Below are positions 12,755 to 24,033 of a stretch of DNA of 64,000 bases, in pieces. Position 1 is the first letter of the stretch. Every line of letters starts with the position of its first letter. Under the pieces are notes generated by a model, which had not been told where the DNA came from, did no database searches, and saw only the letters and a list, made by a program, of their open reading frames with translations. Origin of the DNA: Hoplostethus atlanticus (taxonomy: Eukaryota; Chordata; Actinopteri; Trachichthyiformes; Trachichthyidae); the NCBI GenBank assembly GCA_034670405.1, contig JAXDDX010000052.1:2925501-2989500 (forward strand), read 5' to 3'. A program made the position numbers and the translations under genes.

Positions 12755-15700
12755 CTGATGAGGTGGAGACGGTGGCGAAATTCACCGGCGCCATCCTCCA
12801 ACTCTCTCTGCCAGTGGCAGCAGGGGTTGGACGGTGCATGGCCTGGTCCACTATGGCTCAGCGGGCCATGTGGCTTTCAGATGCCTCCTTGCCGGAACAG
12901 GAGAGGCTCCCTCTGATCAACGGTCCCCTGTCCCCAGACGGTTTGTTCGGCCCCAGGCTTAACGAGGTTTTGGCCTCAGTCCAGGCAATGGATGAGGATC
13001 GTGCCCCCCTAGAGCGCCATTTCGGCACGAAATCGGTGCACAGACCTTCCAGCTCTGGGAGCCGGAGCCGGAGCCGGAGGAGACAGCCCCGCAGCAGCGC
13101 GCCGGCATCAACCCGCGAGAGAGTCGGCGCCCCACCCCCTCCACCACCGGCGAGAGAACAGCAACAGCGACACGCCTGTGACTGCTCGGCTGCCGGAGAA
13201 GCTCCACGTCAGCCCAGGAAGCAGCGGAGGCTGGCTCCTTCCTGGGACCGCCCACCCAAGCCTGCTAATAAAACAAAACGTTTGAACGAACGACCTTACT
13301 TATTCCCTATGGCAGCTAATTCCTCTCGTCCACGGTCTCCTGATATTTTATCAGTGAAATCTGAGACTCCAAAAACAGTGAGAAGGGCTCTGCCCTCTCA
13401 CTCTTCCATGCCATTGGCTCACTATAGCCTACGTCTTTCTCCAGAACAGTTGGATGAGTGTCTGGGAAGACATAAAAGGCCAGGGGCGGACATAGCCCTG
13501 GCCAGACCAGCCAAAAGGACATTTGTTCCTCAGGCCCTGGAGTGGCTAGACCCACATTTCTCTTCCCCTCAGCCTGAGGGTTGTCTGGGAGAAAGTAAGC
13601 AACCAGGGCCGGACATAGCCCCCCGAGGGGCCCTCCCTTTTGGGGGGCCTTCACCAGGGTACCCCCCTTTATACCTAAGTTTCTCTTCCCAGCATTTTGA
13701 TGGCTGTCTGAAAAAGAGGGGCCCCCAAGGGTGGGCCCGTCGAGGGGATATGTCTGGCCTTGGTCGCTTACTGTCAACCAGACAGCCGTCAGGCTGCTGG
13801 GAAGAGAAGCGTGGGATTAAAGGGGGTTCCCCTGAGGATCACACAGACCAGTGTGATGGCGGTAGGGGCCAGAGAATACAGAGCGTTCATAGACAACGCT
13901 CCCCAACTGTCTGCCCGCCCTCTCACCGAGCGCTATGCGTTCTGGCTAGAGAGATGCGCGGTTCCCAAGTGGCTGAACGGTACATTGAGGGAGGGACACC
14001 CCCTCATGTTCAAACACCGTATGCCACTTTTCAAGGGCATATTAGAGACATAGCGGATGAGATAAGCCGTCTCCAGGACAAGGGGGCCATCGTGGTCATC
14101 CCGCCCAGCGAGGCTCAGCATGGCTTTTACTCCCGCTATTTCCTGAACCCCAAAACGACAGGTGACATGAGGCCTATTCTGGACCTATGCCCCCTCAACA
14201 AACTAGTGGTGGCAAGAAATTTCAGAATGCTCACCACCAGAGCACTGCTAAGGTGTGTGAGAAAGGACGACTGGTTAACGTCCATCGATCTCAGGGACGC
14301 TTACTTCCATGTCCCCATCCTCCAGTCACACAGGAAGTTCCTCCACTTCGCCTTTCAGGGCAGAGCGTACGAGTACCAATGCCTCCTCTTCGGCTATTCC
14401 CTAGCCCCGCGCACTTTCTCAAAGTGTGTCGGGGTGGTGCTGGGCCCGCTCCGTCAACGAGGAATAAGAATTCTATTCTACCTCGACGACATCCTGGTTT
14501 TGAGCCCGTCGGAGGAGGAAGCCAGGGAAAACACAAGGTCACTAGTGGTGCACCTCTCCCTCCTGGGCTTCGCCATCAACTGGAAGAAAAGCACGCCATT
14601 CCCCAGCCGTCAGTTGGTGTATCTGGGTGTATCCCTATATTCAACATCCATGACCGCCAAGCTCTCGCCCCAGAGGCAAGTAGCCATTTCGTCGCCGCCC
14701 ACAGAGTCGTGACGGCCCTATCGGTTATGCATCTCTTAGGGCTCATGGCAGCAGCTCACCCAGTGGTTCCCCTGGGTCTGCTCTTCATGCACAGACTGCA
14801 AAGATGGTTTGCTCGCCAAAAATTGGACCCCAGGCGTCACAAGCGCAGAATGTTATCCATTCCCCGCTCAGTGACACCAGACCTGAACCATTGGAGAGAC
14901 CCCATGACCATGTCCACAGGGGTTCCTTTGGGCAGAGTAGCATCTCACGTTGTCGTGTTCACAGATGCTTCTCTGACGGGGTGGGGGGGGACCTGTCTCT
15001 CCCACTCGGTCGGCGTTCAGTGGCGGTCCCCTCCCTCTGCTCACATAAATGTGCTGGAGCTAACCACGGTTCTGAAGGTGCTGAAGCATTTTCACACCCT
15101 GGTTCAGAGTCGCCATATGCTGGTGAGAACAGACAGCATGTCGGCGGCAGCCTATATCAACCGCCAGGGTGGAGTACGTTCCTCTGCCCTCCACAGTGCG
15201 GCAGTCGAGCTCTGGCTTTGGGCGTTCCAGAACCTCCTCAGTTTGAGAACGAGTGGCGGTTACATCCCGACATTGTCAAACAGATCTGGCAGAGATTCGG
15301 GGAAGCCCAGGTAGACCTGTTTGCCTCCAGGGAGAACACTCATTGCAGTCTCTGGTTCTCCCTGAGCCCGCAGGATCTTCCGCCGCTGGGGGTGGACGCA
15401 ATGGCCCATGTTCCATGGCCCCGAACGCTCCTCTACGCCTTCCCACCTCCCCAGCTGGTCATCCCTCTGTTGGAGAGGGTCAGACAAGAGCATCTAACCC
15501 TCATTCTTGTAGCTCCAGAGACACGGTTGGCCCTGTGGTTCCCCGAGCTACAATCCTTGTCCCACACGGCCCCATGGCCGGTCCCGATGAGACAAGACGC
15601 ACTGTCACAAGCCCTAGGCACCGTTCAGCAACCTCCGATTCTCGGGGGTCCGCTGATGGTTTGGTCTCTGAAAGGTTGATTCTTCAGGACAAGGGGCTGT

Positions 15701-15965
15701 CGACAGCAGTAATTGGTACAATCCAGAGTGCACGTGCCTCTTCCACTATCACTGCTTACACAGCGAAGTGGAGTGCTTTTTCAAAATGGTGTAAGAGCAA
15801 GGGCGCCTCCCCAACCTCCTGTTCGGTAGGGCAGGTGCTTTCATTCCTTCAGTCCTTGCTGGATAAGGAGTTATCCTTCTCCACCATTAAGGACAAGCCG
15901 GTTTTCAGTCACCCCCTGGTCAAGAGATTCTTACAAGGGGCCAGACGCATGAGACCATTGTTTGT
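12755..15965 (+). pseudogene. DIRS gag-RT-RNase H-tyrosine recombinase reading, frameshifted
   Basis: The first frame (to 14712) has a gag-like part (ADEVETVAKFTGAILQLSLP), a Ser/Arg-rich linker and the reverse transcriptase. RT blocks are DMRPILDLCPLN, SIDLRDAYFHVPI, LLFGYSLAPRTFSK and the catalytic FYLDDILVL. It stops at 14712. The reading continues in a second frame, with an RNase H domain showing VFTDASLTGWGGT, NVLELTTVLK and LVRTDSMSAAAYINRQ, where Asp, Glu and Asp are present. A third frame follows from about 15240 (DLFASRENTHCSLW). A fourth carries the N-terminal SAM-like part of the tyrosine recombinase (STITAYTAKWSAFSKWCKSK) until about 15960. The catalytic R-H-R-Y half is absent. 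At least three frameshifts make this non-functional. Confidence 0.8.
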
Positions 15966-17053
15966 TTACATTCTTGTTGCCTAGCACCTGCTTTCCGATG
16001 CCATCACGCACGTAGGCAAGCGATTATTGGTCGGTGACCAACGTGTAGTCTGTCATGTCTCTTGGCCAAGTCACGGCACAAATTTATCACTCTATAATCG
16101 CCTAATCTGACACAGTGACCATCGTAACAGACAAAAATATCATGTTGTCTGATCCCGGCATTAGCATGGATCCAGGGGAGAGTTGAGTCTGTGGACTGAC
16201 TCTACCCTGGATCCGGTACCGGCTGCGGCCAATTAAGGCTGATTGCAGCCGGGCCTTTTTAACCAGAGTGTGGATGTGTGACTGCGTGAGAGAGCGCCAG
16301 TGTGAGAGGCTGGCGGCGTGACTGAAAGTCGGCAGGAGACGGAGGAGTCAAGCCGGACTGTGAGCGGAGGGAACGAGCCAGCAGCCGCGTCCAAGCGGGG
16401 TCCGCGGCTTGGGTTGCCGGGAAGGAGGCGAGGGCGCGAGCAGCGAGAAAGGCGGAGTGGGAGAGCGGCCGTCAAAGCCGGCGGCGACCGGCCGAGCTCC
16501 GGAGGTTGAAGTCGGGCGCAGCCTGGAAGGGCTGTCCAGTCGGGGTTGGGGCGGGACGCCCTGGAAAACTGTAGCGTAACTTACAATCGTTGTCATAAAT
16601 GGGGAAATAAACTACTTACCTACTAAATACCAAGCGTCTTTCAAATCAATCACGTTAGTTAATTATGTTAACCAGCCAATGCGCACGCTCGTAAATTCAC
16701 TCTGGCTCACTAAACACGGCTAATGTCAAAAAGCTCTTCGTGGCATTTTTTCTACAAAATTGAGGGAGATTACCAAAAAGAGCAAAGTGTGTATTATGTG
16801 AAAAACCACTCATTATACTAGTGTTGTTTTCATTATGAGTTTAGTCATTATGAGTTTAGTCATACTTTACACCAAATACACATGAATATGATTAATTTAA
16901 TAATGGAAAACAAATAATAAAAAACTTCCAAAATACAGGACTTTTTTTTTTTTTTTTTAACAACCGCGGTTGTCGCGGTGGTTTGTTTTCCATCCGCGGG
17001 TGCCTTGACACAACCGTGGTGGTGCGGTGATGCGGTTACCGCGACAGCCCTAG
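15966..17053. other. Non-coding stretch with a hairpin, a CpG-rich block and a transposon end
   Basis: No gene is supported. Landmarks are the near-perfect hairpin at 16167-16212, a CpG-rich block at about 16300-16570 that follows a CCAATTAAGG...CTTTTTAACC promoter-like phrase (16228-16264), a poly-T run at 16940-16957, and CGCGGT-rich sequence ending GGTTACCGCGACAGCCCTAG at 17054, which resembles the end of a fish hAT element. Confidence 0.45.
16167..16212. repeat. Near-perfect hairpin
   Basis: GGATCCAGGGGAGAGTTGAG and GACTGACTCTACCCTGGATC form inverted arms of about 21 bases separated by about four bases, with few mismatches. It sits just upstream of the CpG-rich block. Confidence 0.7.
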
Positions 17054-20000
17054 ATGCAGAGATCAGGTTCCAACAACCAGTGTCACAGAAGACACAGAAA
17101 TGACATGATTAGTTTACAAAAAATGCTGGAAGAAGAGCACAGTTCTGAGGAAGCAGTTATTCAGAAACTAATATTGCACCCCAAAGGTGTTATGCTTTGG
17201 TCTGAAAGAACTGTCAACCTCTTCTATGAGCGATGCAAGGACGACATTGTATATTTAGATGCGACGGGGAGCATTGTTCAGAAAGCAAAGGGAAAAATTT
17301 CACCATTCTATGTGTATGAAATAGTTGTTAGAAATCCGTCAAAAGGATCCTCCCCTGTCCCTGTGGCCACATACCTTACCAATGACCACACAACATCATC
17401 TGTGTCATATTTCCTGGGGGCATTTGTGACAGACTTAATAAGACTACATGGAAGAAGAGTCAAGAAAAGGCCAGCTATGTTGATTTGCGATGGCTCTATA
17501 GTCCTTTTGCAGTCACTCTCCTACAACTTCTGTGGATTGAGCCTTCAGGAACTGCTCTCCAGATACTATAACATTGTGACCGGACAAGGAAAGGAGGATT
17601 CCATAGGGCTACCGATTCTGCATCGCTGCTTGAACCATGTAATGAAAATTCAAAGGACTTATGCTGAAAACAGTAAGTTATTGCTGTCCATCAATACGCT
17701 AATTTCTGACATCATGACATTGTGAAATCTTTGTAATACTAATGTAACAAGCGTTTCCTTGCAGTGCCTCCAAACATTACCACCTGGCCATGCATGTCTT
17801 TGGGCTTATGACACAGGCCACAACACTGAAAGAGCTTGATGAAGTTGTCGTCAGTGCTGCCGTGGTTTTCTCCAGTTCCCACAGTGGGAGAAATGTTGAG
17901 TGTTGAATCTGCAGATGCTACTGACAAGAGCAGGACAATGTGACATCGACGACACATCCATTGTGTAGCAAGATTTTGTGGTATGTAATCATTCTGTGAA
18001 TTGCAACTGTTGTATCCTTGCTCACATATAGCATAAAGGAAGTATTGGCCTTTGTTATGACTGTATTCACATGCGTGTTTATTGCCCATGCACAACCATT
18101 GTTCAGCGGTGACAAGGTTCACATTTCTTTCAAATACCCAATACTCAAGAAACGCAACTTTGCTTATTGGTGGATTTTTTGATAGAATGATGTGGGACCA
18201 ACACCATTCCAACATCATTTTGAGAATTTGCTACAGAAGGGAGAACTTGAGAAGGATGGCGATCCCAACGTGTACTTCAGCCCAACCTTCATCCCTACAT
18301 TGCTGAAATACTTTCTACCTCAGGCTGCTCTGTGGTCTGGCCTACTCCTGGGTTAGTACTCTTCTATACCCTGTGCTTCAATATCCACGGAACGGGTCCC
18401 GTGTATGACAGACTTACACAGAGGTACAAAAGAGCTGCCCGTAAACCCACACAGGTACAATAACCCAAAACATCTGGTAGTAAAATTGAATGTTATTGCA
18501 TTATTCCATCATGGATATTATAGATTAATATGTAAAACAAGTGAATGGAGACATTTTCCTTCGATATCACTTATATGTTCAACTCCAGAATTACACAGAA
18601 GACAATAAAACCCAAGGAATAATGGAGAAAATCCAGTGGGACTTAAAAAAGATCCGTTTCCAACGGAGGCGACTGACCAGACTGGATGATTTTGTACACA
18701 CCTACAAGATCACCCTGAACACTCTTCTAAGGGAATACAGAGACTCTTTGAAGAGGAAGCAGAAGGTAAAAAGTTTGAATGCTTTGACAGTATAAATTTT
18801 CACTTTTTTTCGCTGCAATGTCATTATAAACATTTGTCCTCAGTTATTTAGCCTAGCATTGTTACAATTAAAATTGAGACACCAATCAAAACCATGACTA
18901 TAAATCTATTTTGACTTTGACAGGTTCCATAATCGTAATGATAAATATTTCAAAGTAAGAATCAGTTTGTTTCAAGATAAAATGATAATTTGTCTGATAC
19001 GAAAATGTGACTTAATGACTTGGAACAGTGAAGTGAAAGTCGCTTCAGGAGTTTAGTTGCTGAAATATTAACATGAATTTACTCTGTTAATACTCTTGAT
19101 TAACTGTAGACACATCGGGTGGATGTGGAGCGATGGAAACAAAGAAAGCAGAAGAGGCGAGGAGTTATGTGTCACCCATAAGCAAGCCTTTTGTTTTCAT
19201 AAAGTACAGGAAAAAGGTACGTGTTTTTGAGGGCTAACAGCTGGAATTCAACAGCTTACTGTCACGCCTGCTCGGACCCGTTAACTCCCTTTTGGTTTTC
19301 CTCTTGTGTTTTGTCTTGTTTCCTGTTTTATTTTGTTACTCACTTGTCGTCTCGTTTCAGGTCACTTTACTTCCTTTCCTCCCCGAGGCTCCCCGCCTGT
19401 GTGATTACCTGCCCCGCCCTAATGTGTTGCACCTGTGCCTCATTGTCTCCCCTCCCTGTCAGTATTTAGTCTGTGTGTTCCCCTGTTCATTTGCCAGTTC
19501 GTCTTTGTTCCCTGTGACAAACTTACCAGCCTTCCGTTGTTTCCTGCATTCCCTCGTGAGTTTTGGTTTTTTGACGTTGCCTGTTTCTGCGACCTGGATT
19601 TTTGCCTGCCCCTTGTCTGCTACCTTTGCCTTATCCGGACTGCCTTTCTGTGTACCGAACCTAGCTGGAATAAACGGACTTGTACCTTATCTCCCCGTCT
19701 CGAGTCGTGCATTTGGGTCCATGCTTTTGTGCCAAGTCTGACACTTACTGTTGCATTTGGTGCTTAACACACGTGCATATTGAAGAACAAATGTAGATGC
19801 AAATTGTGTGACATACTGAATAGCCATGAAATGCAATTACCAACACATATTTGACCATGTTGTTGGTATGAGAGTATGTAATTAAAAGCCTACATTAATG
19901 TTGCAATTTGTATTTATAGAACCCAAAAGACAAGGCCGTACGTCAAGCTCCATCCACATCCGACATGACAGAGCATCACGAGGAGGATACGCAGGGAAGC

Positions 20001-21773
20001 ATCATTCAAAGTACAGAGGATGCTCCATCACAGGTGATCTTATGTACAAGAAATGATGATCTTATTATTAATGGTAATGTTATTACAAGGGAATGTAATA
20101 ATAAGTAATACGTTTTCCATAATGTAAAATCTTCTACACTGCAAGTATTTCTACGATATGTGTTTCTCTGAATTAATAAAAAATCTTCAATGCAAAATAA
20201 ACAATACTATGAAATAAAGGAGGTTACAAAAGGTATAAAAAGTACATAAAGAAATAGATGAAGATTTACATTAATAAGTAAGAATTTCAATAAAACACTG
20301 AACAAAATAGACAATTAATAGAAAGGAAATTGAGAGAAAGAAGGACAGATAAGAAGTTCATTAGGGAGAAAGGCAAGAATTGTTAAAAGAAACCAACGAC
20401 GTGAAGATTAAAACAGGAAAAAATGCAGATATTAAGGTAGGAAGGAGTGGTAGAAGGATAGGAAATAGGAAAATCTAATTGCCTGTGTGTAACTCATCTT
20501 CTGTCAAGTAGTCTTTATTTATCTAGCCCCAAAAATAACACGTATTGTTTTTCTGACCCTTAGCTTGCTTCATTGTGGAAGAAAGGGGACACAGAAGTGA
20601 TTGTTTCTGTGGTCCCCTCACAAATAAGAGGGAACGGCTTTACCATCCACCACAGCGACCTACGGTCCCTTAGACCACACCAGTGGCTTACAGGCGAGGT
20701 ATGTAGTCCTAAGAATAGAACAGATGTTACAGTGAAAAGACTTGCAGTGAATTGTAATTATCTCCACTACACATGAATCCAATACCCATGTTATGCTGCC
20801 TTCTTGGGCCACCACATGAAAGCAGCATTGGTTGTTCAGTCCTTGAAATAATTCACAATTAGAATTAAAGATTGGTATTAAAATGCATACACAGTTAAAT
20901 ATTAACCCTTTTTTTGTACACTTGGGAACAAGTAGTCACATTTTGACAAATGTAGTCACTTGTATTAATCAGTGACGCAATTGCAATGGATCTCACAATT
21001 TTCCGATGTAATGTACTTATATTTTTGCAGTTATTGCATATGTTTTCATATCTATTTTAACAACAAAGCCACACAGTAACCCATTAGTTTATAATTTTAA
21101 TAAATGAAAATTAATTTATTAGTTTTAAAACACTGTCTGCATGTCAACAATCTCTTAAGGTCATCGAGTGCCTCTTTCATGTCACTGCCAATCTGCTGAA
21201 TTTGGGGAGTAGGATTTATATTCTAAATCACTATACGGCTGGTGTGATCCTCTTTGGGGGAAGAGAAGAGGTCAGGAGGCACAGTTTGTCTAAGGTAAGC
21301 TGTTTTTCTGTCGGGGAGAGGTACGGAGGTTAGCAGTTTGATAAGTGTTTACATGTTAACTGATGAAACATGTTTGTTTATTTGACTGTGTATAGTATGA
21401 TGAAGCAAATCCATATGCAATGTAATAGAGAAAAGTGTTTTAACTATAGGCTTTTTACAAAAACTGTCTTTTGTTTTTATCAAGTTGTTCATTTTTGGAT
21501 GTGTTACAGATAAACACTGACAACTATGAAGCCGTCGTGTCGTTTGTCAATGTACAAAATGTGCACTGGAAGTTTCTAGTTAGTAGTGCCTGTATTTATA
21601 TTTATCATGATTGTCTTTGATTTTTTTCTGGATGTTGTGAATAATTTTTGATTAATATTTCTTGTGTTTCCTGTGGTTACAGTACATCAATGCAGCTGAA
21701 AGCATGGTGCATTTGATCCCGCACGGAACTCCACAGAGCTGGCAGAGTCAGACAATGCTGCCCAAAGATTACG
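17054..21773 (+). pseudogene. Decayed multi-exon gene: Mutator-like transposase core joined to a Ulp1-like protease
   Basis: Readable exons are about 17054-17673, 17765-17898, 18186-18351, about 18380-18452, 18589-18765, 19110-19216, 19920-20033, 20564-20698, 21160-21294, 21510-21578 and 21683-21773. Exon 1 has DDIVYLDATGSI and AMLICDGSIVLL (two candidate catalytic Asp) and HRCLNHVMK, a C-x2-H motif as in MULE/IS256-type transposases. The middle gives LKYFLPQAALWSGLLLG and a basic helix (KKIRFQRRRLTRLDDFVHTY). The last four exons are in phase and read like a Ulp1/C48 cysteine protease: SDLRSLRPHQWLTGEVIECL, IYILNHYTAGVILF, NVHWKFLYINAAE (candidate catalytic His). The Gln and Cys boxes are not found. 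Lesions: exon 1 donor lacks a G, the fourth exon has no AG acceptor, and the sixth has a frameshift or stop. Family names are inferred from motifs. Confidence 0.6.
19260..19743 (+). mobile_element. Solo LTR with 5-bp target duplication
   Basis: The 484-base block begins TGTCACGCCTGC and ends AAGTCTGACA, so it has the TGTCA...TGACA inverted termini of an LTR. It is flanked on both sides by CTTAC (19255-19259 and 19744-19748), a perfect 5-bp target duplication. A TATA-like AGTATTTAGTC (about 19460) and AATAAA near 19670 fit an LTR promoter and polyadenylation signal. No internal region exists, so it is a solo LTR from recombination. It sits in the intron after the 19110-19216 exon of the transposase/Ulp1 pseudogene. 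A Gypsy-like or endogenous-retrovirus-like origin cannot be decided from the LTR alone. Confidence 0.85.
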
Positions 21774-23453
21774 GTACTTATGCAATTTCAGCTTTTCAGC
21801 CAAACTAAATAAATTCCATTCCATCATATCTATTTATGTAGGCACAGCTGGATCAGCTACACATTCCATATAATAACACTGCCAGCACTTTTTTTTTTTA
21901 ATTGATGTCCTCCCTCATCAAAAATCTGAATGTGATATATTGGTGTTTGCATGTTTCTTAAATTAATTATTAGATAATAACGTATATAAGGTGCTTCACT
22001 GCAAATATTTTAATTGCCAAGTACTTCGTGACAAATAAATAACTGAACAATATACTGTATACAGCTCCATTGCTTCACGTTGTGTCAAAAAAACAATAAT
22101 ATATATAATATATATATATATACACACACACAGAAGGCACAGAAGAATAGAAATGAGAACTCCTTTTCCTGAGAAATCTGCTTTTCTGACCTGCCCCTCT
22201 TCTACATCTATCTGTGTTTGCTGTCAATCTCACCTGTTGCTTCTGCCCTAGCTGGCTGCTGTGGGAGAGCCACGTCCGCTTTCTGATTGGGTCTTATCAG
22301 TCAGACGTATCCTTCCTTGGATATTGCTCCTGGTACCGCTGTAATATGTCGCTGTATACGGCTCCCAATCTATACTCTCCGCCGTGTTTACCGCCTTATA
22401 CTCGTGTAACATGGGGGAAATGCAGGAATCTGAATAATCATTGGTGTTCATTACAGTACCATGACTGCCAGTGATTGCTCTTTTCTCTCACCTGAGTGAC
22501 TGTTTTGGAGGTGTGGCTCAGGTGCGGCTCAGGTGTGCCAAAGCCGTGCTGCTGACTGGATGTCGACCGCCAATTAGGGCAGCCGATCAAATAAAACTGA
22601 CACATCTTCAGGCGTGGGTGGCCTTTTGTACGAGAGTGCGTGAAGTCGGAGAGGACGTATTGGTATCGTATTGGCATCTAGATCTCCCTGTTTATTTGTT
22701 TGATTGCTGTCTATTATATTATGGGAAGTAAGTGTAAGAATAAGGGATAATGGTCACGCATCCCTCATAGATCATAGCTGTGAAGTACCAGGCCTGGTTC
22801 ATTATTGGCTTCCTTTTGTTCTCCAAACACCCCGCTCTGCATGGTGTGGTGATAAGGCCTCTCTCTTGTCCGCTCTCTCTCTCTTGTCCGCTCTTTCTCC
22901 GGTCCACTCTCTCTCTCTCTCTCCTCCGCTCTTTTGATTGCTTATTTATTTAGTCTAAATTATCCCCCCACCGGGAATAACGTGGAATTGTATTTGCAGT
23001 GTGTTAAACATCTCTTTATTGTGTGGTTTGCTGTGCGGTGCTTAAACTTAAATGAATTTACTTATTTGTGTATATACTTTATATTTGTCACTTATTCCGA
23101 TTGTATAGGGTTGGATAATTTAAGCTATTCTTTCCTCTTTTGTGACTTATTCTACTGCTATTAATTTCTTGTGTTGCCCGAAGTATTTAGTCCCAGCATT
23201 TAATTGCCCCCTTTTTTCTAATATTGTCCAGAAGCCTTTAATTTATATAATGGCTCTGTGTTACCTTAGCTCCTTGCTATTCCCTGGGTCGGGGTTTGAT
23301 ATTCCCTTTTATATTGGCTTGTACTTTTACTTGGTCTGGATATGTTTTACCTATGGTGTGATCTGTGTGTTTACTTCCAGTGACTTGAGTCACCTTTTCC
23401 TTGTGTAGCGGTTGGTGTGGTGTGAAATCTATTTGTCCTGATATAGGGGGCGA
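21774..23453. other. Non-coding, probable retroelement remainder
   Basis: From 21774 to about 22200 the sequence is AT-rich, with a TA run at 22099-22122. From about 22230 it becomes GC-richer and carries several open but unrecognised frames (22214-22474, 22704-22937, 23142-23408 plus) and CT-rich tracts at 22860-22924. A purine run ATATAGGGGGCGA at 23441-23453 directly precedes the LTR candidate and could be its polypurine tract. Confidence 0.4.
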
Positions 23454-23717
23454 TGTTATCCTCTTGCCCTCAAGGAGCGCCTATTTCCCAAGTGTAGCAC
23501 AGTAGTTTTGAATGCTGTTATAAATTTGTAACTGATTATAATTTTTAAATAAACAAACACTATATTTTTCATATCCTCTGCATTGTTGCTCTGAGTGTGT
23601 TCTGGCCACTGATGTTCTGACTCCTGGTGTATAGAATTGGGCCACACTCTGAGAGGCCCCTCCACCTCTCTACTGAGGGTGGTGAAGCAAAGACCGCTAA
23701 CAATAGAACCTGTTACA
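23454..23717 (+). mobile_element. Possible 3' LTR
   Basis: The block starts TGTTATCCTC just after a purine-rich tract and ends CCTGTTACA. It contains AATAAA near 23551 followed by a GT-rich stretch. These fit a 3' LTR, but no matching 5' LTR or target duplication was found. Confidence 0.35.
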
Positions 23718-23744
23718 CTCGTTTGTTACTTTCAGTAACATTTC

Positions 23745-24033
23745 CAACTCATCGTCCGTCCAAACAAAGACATCTCTGCTCTTACTTTTCGCCATTGCTG
23801 TTCTTCGTAACGGTATTTTCTGCAAATAAGCAACAGCAGAGCAGACAATCTGCTTCCTGTTTATACCGGCACGTGCATGCCCAGTGTAGGTGACTGGTCA
23901 CGTGATATGAGTTTTAAGGTGTGTTAGTGTTGATTTCTGAATTTCTGCAACGGTGCTAAAACGCTTGTGTGGACGGAGATCGTTTTAGTTTCAAAACTGT
24001 TTTAAAACAAAAAGGTATTAGTGTGGATGTAGC
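23745..24033 (-). mobile_element. 5' end of a DNA transposon (copy 2 of 3)
   Basis: On the minus strand this repeats the 5165-5453 segment, with the same start context and an ORF beginning at about 23797 that reads M-A-K-S-K-S-R-D-V-F-V-W-T-D-D-E-L-E-M-L-L. That is longer than in copy 1 and suggests a Myb/SANT-like helix. The outer end AGGCTACATCCACACTAATA lies near 24033. Confidence 0.55.

Larger units (their letters stand above)
11463..15965 (+). mobile_element. DIRS-type retrotransposon, truncated and interrupted by a LINE
   Basis: The element begins with a GC-rich leader (about 11463-11600) and a gag-like start. A LINE interrupts it at about 11805-12754, after which reverse transcriptase, RNase H and the start of a tyrosine recombinase follow. 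DIRS elements integrate through a tyrosine recombinase instead of an integrase, and make split or inverted repeats instead of LTRs. The right side stops within the recombinase at about 15965, so the 3' repeat is missing. Confidence 0.8.

Noticed and set aside
19221-19767. Long hydrophobic-looking plus-strand ORFs
   Set aside because: They lie wholly inside the solo LTR, which is pyrimidine-rich and stop-poor.
22214-23408. Run of plus-strand ORFs as a novel gene
   Set aside because: Composition is pyrimidine-rich with no domains; a purine tract and LTR-like end follow, so retroelement remainder is more likely.
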